Source: Anthoceros angustus
Taxonomy: Eukaryota; Streptophyta; Anthocerotopsida; Anthocerotales; Anthocerotaceae
Assembly: GCA_010909165.1 (NCBI GenBank)
Contig: VJWM01000178.1
Coordinates: 124,001 to 188,000 of the forward strand
Direction of reading: 5' to 3'
DNA length: 64,000 nucleotides
Part shown: piece by piece, positions 1-10,755 of the stretch
Layout of the letters: each line of letters starts with the position of its first letter
Numbering within the stretch: position 1 is the stretch's first letter
Position numbers and translations under genes: made by a program
The notes under the pieces: generated by a model
Database searches by the model: none
Told to the model about the DNA's origin: nothing
Seen by the model: only the letters and a program-made list of their open reading frames with translations

Positions 1-424
1 CACAAGCTATATTTCTCGCAAAATCCTCCTTCATGCCGTCACCACATGCATTTCACAATCCATCTAATCCATATTTGATAATTAAAATAAAATAAAATAC
101 TTATTCTTTTTACATACATATATAATTTTACAATAAATAAGTAACTATATGTCATATAATTAAAATTTTATTACCTTAAGATGTAAGTATAAAATAATAT
201 TTTACCTTACAAGAATAATTATCACCATAATTACTACGGTGCTGGGTCTTACCCATAATAGTCACAAGCCTAGCCTAGCCGGTGGACTCCACCGGCTACT
301 CCCTTTAAAACCGGCTCGGATAAAGGCGTCATTTATTTCGGAATGACGAGTTTTGGTGAGTTGAAAATGACGAAACCAGAAATTCGCTGGACGTCATATG
401 TCAAATGTCATTCACAAGAAAAGT
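1..424. other. AT-rich flank, no gene seen
   Basis: The first 230 bases are very AT-rich with poly-A/T runs. The following part is closer to average composition. Only short overlapping reading frames occur and none resembles a known protein. The tandem duplication starts just downstream. Confidence 0.5.
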
Positions 425-428
425 CTCT

Positions 429-3400
429 GAAGACTGGCATCTCCTGTTTTTGTGGCATCCAACTTCTGTTCGTGTACAAAAGAATCTTGCGTACAAAAAG
501 CATGGAGTTCCGAGTTCCCTTCAGTCCTTCTTGACAATCCTCGCAAGTTCGAGGACACGACATGGGCTTGCTGAACCGAACATAAGGAGGTTGTAAACGC
601 ATTTAAATCCTTAGAGACCGAGGTGATGGTTGCGAGGAGGAAGCCATAGGGACCGACTCAGCATCAGCAGAGCCAGGTGAGGTGGCTGGGGACACCATAT
701 ACATCAGTGCACCGCCAAATCCAATCTGGCCGCAATGTACATTTGTCATGGTTGGGGCCCATTGTGATCCATACCACCAGCCGTTCACAAGGGTTGTCTC
801 CATTCCATGGTAGAAACTGTATGGCATCATCCACTGCCATAGCACCACCAGCGCATAAGCGACCCTGCAATGCAGACATGGCCAGCTCCTTGAATCCCCG
901 TGAGCCAAGGCTGAAGTTGACAAGCTCTTTCAGCTCAGAGAGCGCATCTGGAGGACCAGGAAGCGGAGGAAGGCCAGTGCCAGCATTGCCTAGCAGCTGG
1001 GCTGCCACTCTAGGACTGCGGCGGCGCAGCGTTCCCTCAGTGGCGGCTCTCGGAGCCAGATCCGTACCTCCAGCCTTCTCATTCCTAGTCTGCCCAGGCT
1101 GTTTCGGAAGGGCTACCACCCCAGCTGTTTGAAGAGGATCAGAGGGATGGGGACCTGGGACAGGGCTTGCAGGCGATCCCGTGGATGAGTTTCTACTAGC
1201 CTGAGCTCCGGAGGTCTGAGAGGGGAGGACGGAAGGGACCTTGCAAGCTCCGAATCGGTGTCAGTGTCGTCGTTCTGAGATGACTCCTCCATCTCTGAGT
1301 CTGCCTCTGCCTCGGCAAATTTGGCGATACAGCGGCCACGACAGGTGCTGCTTCACTCATGGAGTTATCTCCACAGAGACCCCATTCGTGAACCGATTTT
1401 CTCTTGCATGCAGGGGAGAGCTACTGCAAAGGGTAAAGCTTGGGCTGGGTCTGAATCGGCTAGCAAGGAGAGGGCACTGGAAGGGCGTATTGGTTCTACA
1501 TCCATGCTACCAGACGGGTCCAAGGGGAGGTCAAGTGGCTGGGCTATCAGTTTGATGAATCATCGGGCAGACTTCGTTCTGATGAGGTAAAGATCTGGGA
1601 GATAGATGGACTGCTAGGAGGACTGGGCTTCTTTCTCTGCGCTTCTTACTTGGTTTGATAGGAGATGGGCTAGCAGCACTAACAGGTATCAACTCTTTGA
1701 CAGGAGTGGAAGAGGGACTGGGTGGGGTGATCTTGTCCAGGGCAGTAGTTTCCAAGAAGGGCTGCTCCGGTACTGTCTCCTGGTCTGGGGTGCGTCCTCG
1801 TCCATGACACGTAGGGCTTCAGCACATGATACCGGTATTCATTTTAGGTTACAGTCTACATTTACTTAATGGTTTAATGAAATATATAAATACGTACATA
1901 ACTCCAATGAGTGGACATAAAAAGCAAAAAGTACTTACAATATTGCGTTATTTATGGCAGACAGTGATGGCAAGCATGTATTCACGTTATTTACAACGGA
2001 AGAGTGATTCTGCAGCTAGCAGCTCAGTCTCAGTCTGGATTGAGATGCCAGGGCTAACACCCGATCTATATGAGCATGTTAAGGCCATTGTAGGCAAGGT
2101 AGGGGATATCTTTGCCCAGTCCAGTAACGTTGTCTATGCTATGGAGGGTGCAGTTCCTAGGTATGGTGTCAGGGTAAAATCCATCCTCTCTGATCGTCCT
2201 CGGCTACCTGGTGTTAGGGTATAATCCATCTGAAGACTGGCATCTCCTGTTTTTGTGGCATCCAACTTCTGTTCGTGTACAAAAGAATCTTGCGTACAAA
2301 AAGCATGGAGTTCCGAGTTCCCTTCAGTCCTTCTTGACAATCCTCGCAAGTTCGAGGACACGACATGGGCTTGCTGAACCGAACATAAGGAGGTTGTAAA
2401 CGCATTTAAATCCCTTAGAGACTGAGGTGATGGTTGCGAGGAGGAAGCCATAGGGACCGACTCAGCATCAGCAGAGCCAGGTGAGGTGGCTGGGGACACC
2501 ATATACATCAGTGCACCGCCAAATCCAATCTGGCCGCAATGTACATTTGTCATGGTTGGGGCCCATTGTGATCCATACCACCAGCCGTTCACAAGGGTTG
2601 TCTCCATTCCATGGTAGAAACTGTATGGCATCATCCACTGCCATAGCACCACCAGCGCATAAGCGACCCTGCAATGCAGACATGGCCAGCTCCTTGAATC
2701 CCCGTGAGCCAAGGCTGAAGTTGACAAGCTCTTTCAGCTCAGAGAGCGCATCTGGAGGACCAGGAAGCGGAGGAAGGCCAGTGCCAGCATTGCCTAGCAG
2801 CTGGGCTGCCACTCTAGGACTGCGGCGGCGCAGCGTTCCCTCAGTGGCGGCTCTCGGAGCCAGATCCGTACCTCCAGCCTTCTCATTCCTAGTCTGCCCA
2901 GGCTGTTTCGGAAGGGCTACCACCCCAGCTGTTTGAAGAGGATCAGAGGGATGGGGACCTGGGACAGGGCTTGCAGGCGATCCCGTGGATGAGTTCTACT
3001 AGCCTGAGCTCCGGAGGTCTGAGAGGGAGGACGGAAGGACCTTGCAAGCTCCGAATCGGTGTCAGTGTCGTCGTTCTGAGATGACTCCTCCATCTCTGAG
3101 TCTGCCTCTGCCTCGGCAAATTTGGCGATACAGCGGCCACGACAGGTGCTGCTTCACTCATGGAGTTATCTCCACAGAGACCCCATTCGTGAACCGATTT
3201 TCTCTTGCATGCAGGGAGAGCTACTGCAAAGGGTAAAGCTTGGGCTGGGTCTGAATCGGCTAGCAAGGAGAGGGCACTGGAAGGGCGTATTGGTTCTACA
3301 TCCATGCTACCAGACGGGTCCAAGGGGAGGTCAAGTGGCTGGGCTATCAGTTTGATGAATCATCGGGCAGACTTCGTTCTGATGAGGTAAAGATCTGGGA

Positions 3401-4125
3401 GATAGATGGACTGCTAGGAGGACTGGGCTTCTTTTCTCTGCGCTTCTTACTTGGTTTGATAGGAGATGGGCTAGCAGCACTAACAGGTATCAACTCTTTG
3501 ACAGGAGTGGAAGAGGGACTGGGTGGGGTGATCTTGTCCAGGGCAGTAGTTTCCAAGAAGGGCTGCTCCGGTACTGTCTCCTGGTCTGGGGGTGCGTCCT
3601 CGTCCATGACACGTAGGGCTTCAGCACATGATACCGGTATTCATTTTAGGTTACAGTCTACATTTACTTAATGGTTTAATGAAATATATAAATACGTACA
3701 TAACTCCAATGAGTGGACATAAAAAGCAAAAAGTACTTACAATATTGCGTTATTTATGGCAGACAGTGATGGCAAGCATGTATTCACGTTATTTACAACG
3801 GAAGAGTGATTCTGCAGCTAGCAGCTCGGTCGATGCAGATTGAGATGCGGGCTAACACCGATCTATATGAGCATGTTAAGGCCATTGTAGGCAAGGTAGG
3901 GGATATCTTTGCCCAGTCCAGTAACGTTGTCTATGCTATGGAGGGTGCAGTTCCTAGGTATGGTGTCAGGGTAAAATCCATCCTCTCTGATCGTCCTCGG
4001 CTACCTGGTGTTAGGGTATAATCCATCCTCTCTGATCGTCCTCAACGGGTTGTCTATGCTATGGAGGGTGCAGTTCCCAGGTATGGTGTCAGGGTAAAAT
4101 CCATCCTCTCTGATCGTCCTCGGCG
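429..4125. repeat. Tandem duplication of a ~1.8-kb unit (two full copies plus a stub)
   Basis: The sequence from about 429 to 2230 recurs almost base for base from about 2231 to 4030, an offset of roughly 1,800 bases. A short third piece at about 4020-4125 repeats the last ~100 bases of the unit again. Differences are few single-base indels and substitutions, for example near 2030 versus 3830, so the duplication looks recent. The right part of each unit (about 1840-2020 and 3645-3825) is related to older repeat sequence at 7495-7665. The unit therefore contains material from a wider repeat family. Confidence 0.93.
2134..3607 (-). pseudogene. Unrecognised minus-strand coding remnant inside the tandem unit
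   Basis: On the minus strand each unit has collinear open stretches that look like one gene broken by frameshifts or introns. A Pro/Ser-rich leader with a KKRREKK basic patch lies at about 3607-3347. A Ser/Pro-rich linker follows at 3323-2943, then a segment at 2923-2468 and a Gly-rich end at about 2600-2420. The first unit holds the same remnant at roughly 1755-600. The GWWYGSQW stretch followed by a Gly-rich run faintly recalls the C-terminal end of BAHD acyltransferases, but I do not claim that identity. Function is unknown. Confidence 0.3.
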
Positions 4126-4970
4126 GTACTGCCTTCCACGCTCCCATGCTGCCCGCCTCTGGTTTGGAAGAGGTGGGCGACGCATCACCTGTTGTGGTTG
4201 CCGCTACTAGTGTCGTTTGGAGGGCAATAGAATCACACTGCCCAAAGAAGGCCATGAATGCTTTTCATATGCTCCAAATTATAAAACAGTCATCCAATTT
4301 TCTTAATGAGTTATGATATATAAAAAAATAATAGTAAAACGAATAAGTATCCATTGACCCCAACTAGAGAGTAGCTTGTATATTTACAAGAATTTTATTT
4401 GATGTTGGCATTATTTCTTAGAACTTATTTTTAAATTTATATATTATTTTCAAACAAATTTATCTTAACAAGTATTCTTATGTTGTTGAAGATAATAGCA
4501 TCAATTATTTATTTTAGAAAATAAAAATATACGATTTAATAAGATTTAATTACATTCCACTACCTAACCACAATGTAGGTCAAAGATAAGCTAGATGATT
4601 GGTTTTTTTAATTATAAGTGCAACGTGAGGAAGATTGAAAAGACCCCAAATGCAAATCCAGAACTAGGTTTTCATATATAAGGGAGGGAACTTACATATG
4701 TTCAAAAAACATATAAGAGCATTCACATGTTGAAGGTGTAGGAACACTGACAACTCCAACTTAGCCAAGTAATTGATTGAAATTAGAATACGTTGCCACG
4801 TGTAGCGCGTGATGACCTCAATAGCATATAGAGTATGGCCAACGATAGTGTTGATGGCCTCAATAGCACAGCCAGTATGGGCAACAGAAATGATGATGAC
4901 TTTGATGGCATTGGAAATGATCACATGGAGGAAGATGCAATGAAGTGCCAAAAATGTCATATCGATTTAG
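3645..4970. repeat. Old diverged repeat, copy A
   Basis: Three blocks here match, in the same order, blocks of copy B at 7495-8660. They are about 3645-3825 with 7495-7665, 4261-4760 with 8020-8580, and 4905-4965 with 8600-8650. Similarity is moderate with many indels, so the duplication is much older than the 1.8-kb tandem. In copy A the middle is occupied by the end of the tandem unit, whereas copy B keeps a DRP3 exon remnant there. AT-rich DNA at 4260-4660 carries no gene. Confidence 0.7.
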
Positions 4971-5458
4971 AAGCAATCATCACTCGTTGTGAAGAAGAGC
5001 AGGTACTTATAAGACGAGGCCTATGATAGATTCATCTATGAGTTACCTTGGAACTTTTGAAATACCCATACAATGTGGATTGAGTGATAGTGTTGCGAAT
5101 GATGAACTTACTAAGCTGCACCACTTGTGTTTGGTTTGAATTTTACCGCAATGGTGAGCCTCAGGTTGTTGATCGGATTCGGAAACACGAAGTGAGGCTC
5201 ACTAAGAGTTGGGCCAAGTTATATGGAAGGAAGCTTGAATATGAAATGCAATTGAAGCTTATGCACAATTGTGGCGTCTTATTTTTGTCATCACAACTTA
5301 CCGGGAACCTCTTGCTTCAAGATATTAGATGGAAGACAAAACTAAAAGGTTATTATGCTCTTAAGCTGCAAAATCTCTTTCACGCTTTCACTAATTCATC
5401 TCATGACACAATTAGCGTGTATGGGCAGAAGCATTTCCAACTGAGGGGCCCTATTTAG
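4835..5458 (+). pseudogene. Unknown decayed gene, copy 1
   Basis: A short acidic ORF (4835-5026, with a C-x2-C-like MKCQKCH stretch) is followed by a second ORF at 5084-5458 containing SWAKLYGRKLEYEMQLKLMH. The second part is repeated in diverged form at about 5600-5945, where SWAEL and the YQKKL and LRLKLMHE stretches are recognisable. The two tandem copies show a duplicated coding region now broken by stops and frameshifts. I do not recognise the family. The KxY-rich helical stretch says nothing specific about function. Confidence 0.35.
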
Positions 5459-5599
5459 TTCTACAACCGTATGTGGGGGCCCTAGACACAGGCGAGTGCC
5501 AGGCATGTACTACTCTTCTAGAAACAATCAATACATATGTACGTGCCAAACATTTTATACAACGAAGTCAGGTAATTACAAGACGAGGTCGATGAAATA

Positions 5600-6050
5600 T
5601 GCATCTCCAAGTTACTCTCAAAACTTTTGAAATACCTATGGAATGTGCAGTGAATGATAGTGTTGCATATGATGTGAGAGCTTATTACAACATACCTCTT
5701 AAGTTTGATTTGAATTTTAGAAAGATAGTACAGATCCAATCCTTTATCAGATTCATGAAGATGAGCTCAAGCTTATTAAGAGTTGGGCAGAGTTATATCA
5801 AAAGAAGCTAAAAAACGAACTGCGATTGAAGCTTATGCACGAGTGTCACGTTTTAACTTCGGCACTACACTTCTTCGGGATCCTCTCGCTACGGGACGTC
5901 ACATGGGAGAGAACAATAAAAGGTTATCGTGCTCTTATGTTATAGAATCTCTTATGCTGTAGAATCCCTTTGATCAACCCTTTCAATATGAATGCATCAC
6001 ATGACACAATTGGCGTATTTGGACAGAATTAGCTGCAAGATTATGGCCCA
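5600..6050 (+). pseudogene. Unknown decayed gene, copy 2
   Basis: This is a diverged tandem copy of the 5040-5460 region. Both copies share the ACTTTTGAAATACC start, the AGTGATAGTGTTGC-type block and the GAAGCTTATGCAC block in the same order and at similar spacing. No continuous frame survives; the longest is 5599-5811. It runs into the repetitive ORF that begins at 6065, so the two may once have been one gene. This is inference only. Confidence 0.35.
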
Positions 6051-6064
6051 TACATGTTTCGAGA

Positions 6065-7155
6065 TTGTGTGAAGTGCCCATGGAGATTGGGGAACCATCG
6101 ACTAAAGTGCCGACAACAAATACCGGTGCAACTCCAGCACCCATAGCAAACACCGGAGCAACTCTAGTGCCGACTGTAAATCACGGCACAACTCCAGCGC
6201 TACCCACAATGAACATCGGTGCAACTCCAGCACGGATGGCAAACATTGAAATAGCTACAGCATCGATAGCAAACACAAGTGCAGCTCCAGGGTTATTGCG
6301 TCCCATTCGGCCACAACCAAGTATGATGTCGATGGAAAGATTGTTGAACCTTATGTCGGGTCTAAATGTGCAATCAATGGCCAGCACCACATGTGAGTCT
6401 CCAAATGTACAACTGTTGGATCTTATTTCGCTTTTGGATGTGCCATTGGCCAAAACTACCAATGCAGCAAGCACTAGTGAGGCTCCAAAATTGCTGGATC
6501 TTATTTCACTTTTGGATGTGCCTTTGACCAAAACCGGCAATGCAGCAAGCACTAGTGAGGCTCCAAAATCGGCAGATCTTATTTCGCTTGTAGATGTGCC
6601 ATTAGCCAATACCGCCAATGCAGCAAGAACCAGCGAGGCTCCAAAATTATTGGATCTCATTTCATGTTTGGAAGTGCCGATCATGGGAAGTACTACCAAC
6701 AATAAGGAGTACGCCAATCCATAGATATGCATACTAGCACCAATGAAGTGCCACATTTGTTGGATCGGTTGAGGGGCGGAATGTTGACCCCTCCCCTACA
6801 CTTAATGCGAAGCATTAGCACTAATGAGATGCGACAATTGTTGGATCTTATCTCAACTTGTTTGAATGTACCGGTGATGGGAAGTAGTTCTACCATCCAT
6901 AAAGTTAATTGTAGTGTGGTTGGTAAGGATGACAACAGTAATAGTAATATTAGTCATATTAGTTACAATGAGATAAGTAGGAATGAGGCTTTGGAGGTGA
7001 CCAATCCCATTCCAGAACCAACTGTGACCATTCTAGAACTAACTTTGACCATAACCAACTATGACCATTCTAGAACTAACTTTGACCATTCCATAACCCC
7101 AGATATGACCATTTTATTACCAGCTATGATGGTCACAGATAGTAGCTCAACTTAA
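6065..7155 (+). CDS. Repetitive low-complexity protein, frameshifted
   Basis: ORF 6065-6724 (219 residues) starts with about six degenerate NTGATPAP-type units. It then has four copies of a ~26-residue unit built on LLDLISLLDVPLAKT-NAASTSEAPK at about 6410-6680. A second ORF at 6727-7155, in another frame, carries two more units with the same STNEV/LLDLIS and VPVMGSS pattern, so one frameshift near 6720 separates them. No signal peptide, membrane segment or enzyme motif is visible. The coding tract is kept open across the repeats, which suggests recent translation or simply repeat-unit copying. I do not recognise the family. Confidence 0.4.
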
Positions 7156-7159
7156 GAGG

Positions 7160-7490
7160 CAAAAGAAACAATTGTTTCTGGAAAACCCTTAATTGTTCTC
7201 AAAACATCATTTCTCGTGTGTAGTATCTAGAGTATAATAATGCCTCATATACACTTATTTAACTACATGAACGATCATCAAATGGTTTTTTTAAAGCATT
7301 AAAGCATTTTTTAAATACCACATCTTGTTCCATATTGTAATAGCAATGTTTTGCACTCACATTTTAGTGCGAAAGTAGGTGTCTTCTTAATTTGCCAATA
7401 GTTTGAGAATATAAATTGTTTTGGGTGACCAATCATTACATAATAGTACGTCAAAAATTTATCATAGAAATCGTCATTTAATGATATTCA
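7160..7490. other. AT-rich spacer, no gene seen
   Basis: AT-rich sequence with no reading frame of note lies between the repetitive ORF and copy B of the old repeat. Confidence 0.5.
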
Positions 7491-7494
7491 TTTC

Positions 7495-8660
7495 AGGTCT
7501 GCATTTACTTAATGGTTTTATGAAATATATAAATACATAAAAAAACTCCAATTAGTTGACATGAAAAACAAAAAGTACTTACAATATTACGATATTTACG
7601 GCAGACAAGCGATGGCAAGCATGTATTCACTTTATTTACAGCAGAAGAGTGATTCTACATCTAGGAGCTCATCGTTTCCTTGGGGGCTATTGTGTTGCAC
7701 CACCTCCACCCATAGTTTCAACCTAGTTTTGTATACAAAAATAGGACGAAAGGAAACTATGAACATACCCCGGTAGCTTAATGTAGAACACTAATTATCC
7801 CCTTACACCTCTTTCTCTTCATGGACATCTGCTCCTTTTCTTGCAGATCTCCTCAAACAATTTTCTTGAAGAAACAATTTGCACAATTTCGCATCAATCT
7901 TTAGAGAGTTTTATAGTTCAAGGTCCTAGGTTTGGAGATTGAAGAGTTTGGGTGCACCATTCCACTTCTAGGCTTCCATGGCTTCACAAACATAGCCATT
8001 ATATTTACGCTACTCTCTTTCATATGGTAGAATCATAAAATAGTGATCCAGTTTTCTTAATGAGATGAGTTGTGATATATGTACTTACTAGGTAGTAATG
8101 AAAAAAGAAGTACTCATAAATTCCAACTAAACCCTAACCCATTGAGTTTGCTTAGAATTACCCCATAGTATGTACATTTATAAGAATTTGTATTTTATTT
8201 TGATATTATTCTAAAAATGATTTATTATTTGTTTTATATAATATTATTAAATCGAATTATTATAACCAACATCCTTAATTTGTTAAGAATTAGAGCATAC
8301 AATTTTTATACTAAAATAATAACAAAATACCTCATTTAAAACTTAACCACATTTCATGACCTAACCCCATGTGGGTCAAAGATATGCTCAAAGGTTATAG
8401 ATATTTGATTTTTGCATTATAGTATAACATGAAAAGTAATATAAACATCCCGAGATGAAGGAAAGGAGACTTTCCATAGATGGGTTCTATATGTGAGGAA
8501 GGGAGCCTATATATACTCAAAGTACATGTATGAGCATACACATGTTGAAGGTGTAGAAAAAGCAATGGCTCTAGCAACATCATCATGAGCCCAATAGCTT
8601 TGGGAATGATCACATTGAGGACGATGCAACAAAGTGTCAAAGATGTGCTAAAACACCATA
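7495..8660. repeat. Old diverged repeat, copy B, containing a DRP3 exon fragment
   Basis: Blocks at 7495-7665, 8020-8580 and 8600-8650 match copy A (3645-4970) in order. Between the first two blocks lies a broken copy of DRP3 3' exon and intron sequence (about 7615-7905). The unit therefore appears to have spread or duplicated with a piece of host gene inside. The remainder is AT-rich and has no intact ORF. Confidence 0.65.
7615..7905 (-). pseudogene. DRP3 GED-exon fragment (broken copy)
   Basis: On the minus strand this stretch matches the DRP3 gene segment at about 18195-18465, including its intron-side CAGCAGCTCAT-like block and the exon encoding the start of the GTPase effector domain. 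The parent exon reads [12 protein letters not shown] and then VKRKRCKE. In the copy, single-base and small indels shift the frame soon after the EN residues, and a stop follows. Because flanking intron sequence is also copied, it arose by DNA-level duplication rather than from spliced mRNA. It is non-functional. Confidence 0.8.
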
Positions 8661-9150
8661 ATATTTGAAGCGGCTGAATATACAAAGCTGCTTCCAGAAA
8701 CATGGGATGACTTGTCTATGTCCTCCATGGTCACAACATCGCTCTTTCTCAATGATTAGGTTTTTGGCCGCTAGTTGCTGTATGGCATACAATAGGGTTT
8801 TGTCCGATTTGATCGTACATAATAAGCCTGATATGGTCCTGAGGAACCCCATGCTGGCGCCTGCGTGGAACACATACGAAAGATGAACATGGCAAGGGCA
8901 CAGTGCAAATGGAAAGCGTGTTCAAATCCCACACACACAACACGAATATAGTCAAAAGGCGCCAGCATGCCAGTGCCTTAGCACAATTACGAAGCCCTCA
9001 CAAACACGGGCAGCCCTGGCACCGAAAACTATCACCTAATTGCCCAATTAATCCGCATAGGTTTGAGACTCTGGTGGGCACTACCTAGACACACTATTGA
9101 AGACCACTTCTTTACTCTTAAGTCTTGCCTGCTCCGAGTCTTCAAAGTTG
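8660..9150. other. Intergenic, no gene supported
   Basis: Short overlapping frames exist on both strands (for example 8665-8886) but none resembles a known protein. A GGCGCCAGCATGCCAGTGCC-type block near 8958 resembles the GCATGCCGGCACC words at 10230-10310, hinting at a shared repeat. Confidence 0.35.
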
Positions 9151-10184
9151 TCATTCTCCCTCATGGCATTCTCTGCATCCAAAATTCAAGCTCAAAGGAA
9201 CCACCTGAGCCTGGGAGACATCCTTTTCAAACAAGCTCAATTCTTTAGCCCAAAATTCGGAGGGTCCCCGTCGGTGCGGCTCATGGATCAATTCGTCCTC
9301 AGCGTTTGGCAGTACTTCATATCCATGGATCCTTTGAGGAATGAACTTAGCGCACCGCTTGTCAACATCCACAGCAATGCAATTACGTCCACAGAGCAGC
9401 ACTGCCAATGTCGTAGTACCACTCCCAACACATACATCTAGTACCAGTCTCCCTCTTTCGAAAAGTTCTTGATAAGCTTCACCATCAGGTCCAGAGGCCT
9501 CTGGTATGCACATACCACCAGCTTGTCAAATGACATGTACAACAGCTTCTTCACCACAGTGTCATACCCAAGGATTACATGTCCATTGTTGAAAGAGCCC
9601 TGCAAGTTGTTGGGCAGCATGGACATCTTGCCAATCTTGCTGCTGGATGTTAAACCCCAGCCCACCATGATGTACTCAACAATGTCGTAGCCTCTTTGAT
9701 CATTGTGCATATTCGTTTTGTCCCGAACAAAGAGTCCATCCCTCCACTTGTGCACCACTTTCTCATTGCCTCCCTCACCACATGCAACTCCATGCATGAC
9801 TATCATTCTAATCTCTGGGCAACTTGTCATGTCATGGAAAGAATGGAAAACGATGTTCACCTGCGTCTGATCCATCTTCACATCATGTTTGCCCTTATTG
9901 AATCCTCTGGGCACATCCATCAACAATAGCATGTACCTTCGAACCCACAAAAACCCCCGTATGTCCAAGACATCTCTTGCCACCACCTGGTAGTTCACAA
10001 TATTCTTTGTTTTTGACACTGTGAAAGATTGGAGCCCTTCCTCCATGTCCATGTCTGCAAGTGCCCTTTGCTCGTCCTCCAAGCCTTTCCATGTATGCAC
10101 CTCTAGTATGAAAGCCTGAAAATCCACTGGGAGTTTCTTGAGGTCTTCAACATTTTTACTTGCTGCAAAGGAGACAATAGCCAA
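9151..10184 (-). pseudogene. N4/N6 DNA methyltransferase-like ORF, frameshifted
   Basis: ORF 10184-9438 (248 residues) and the overlapping ORF 9513-9151 in another frame read as one protein with a single frameshift near 9440-9475. The first part has a hydrophobic strand LLLMDVP followed by RGFNKGKHD, where amino-MTases carry a (D/N/S)PPY catalytic loop; here it is DVPR. The second part has LVLDVCVGSGTTTLAVLL then IAVDVD, an excellent SAM-binding motif I (DxxxGSGTT) and acidic motif II. Catalytic loop first and SAM site last is the permuted beta-class order of bacterial-type N4/N6 methyltransferases. The altered PPY and the frameshift argue against activity. RNA or protein targets cannot be excluded. 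Confidence 0.6.
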
Positions 10185-10194
10185 TTAGGCCTCA

Positions 10195-10755
10195 CTACCA
10201 TACGCTAAAGGGAAGAAAGGGGCGGGCGCAGGCATGCCGGCACCCGACCCTCTCTTCCCTCTGGCTTGAGAAACCCAAATAAACAATTGGTGAGGGCGTC
10301 GGCATGCCAGCACCCTTCACCAAACAGGGTATGCCTGCCGCCTGGGATTGCTCTGAATGACGGGGTTTGAAAAGAGAATTGATGTGAGTATTGGTGCGGT
10401 GGCAAGTGTGCACAGGCAACTTGAACGAAATTGTTTGCCTGCACAAGTATTGACGTAATCCTCTCTAAACCTGGTGCACTGCACCTCTTTGAAGTATAAG
10501 TGCGCCGGACATCCGGCGCACTCCAGCTCTTAGGAGCATAAGTGCGCCAGTCATCTGGCCATTGGTATAAAGATGTGTCCGGCATTTGTGCAGACGGTCG
10601 GCACATTAGGTCTTCCTTTGGTCTTAGATGCATGGGCTGTGGGTTCGCAAATCGCTGAAAACAGTGAAATGAGACATGTGCATTTCTGGATGGTTGGGGC
10701 CAAAATGGGGTTCGGAGAAAACCCCTATGCTAATAGACACTGTTACAGTCCCTTG
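10195..10755. other. Spacer with GCATGCCGGCACC-type short repeats, no gene seen
   Basis: Two similar blocks (about 10225-10260 and 10290-10320) and a pair of GCGCC-rich blocks (10500-10530, 10545-10560) occur. Minus-strand frames here resemble nothing known. Confidence 0.35.

Noticed and set aside
41-240. Matrix-attachment or origin-like AT-rich tract
   Set aside because: AT richness alone is common in this window and no specific motif supports a function.
677-1132. Plus-strand 151-residue ORF, repeated at 2481-2936
   Set aside because: It is the complement of an equally long minus-strand frame inside the tandem unit; the minus strand gives a more protein-like, collinear series.
9151-10184. 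Methyltransferase ORF as bacterial contamination
   Set aside because: The contig carries spliced plant genes and plant retroelements within a few kb, and the ORF composition does not differ sharply from its neighbours.
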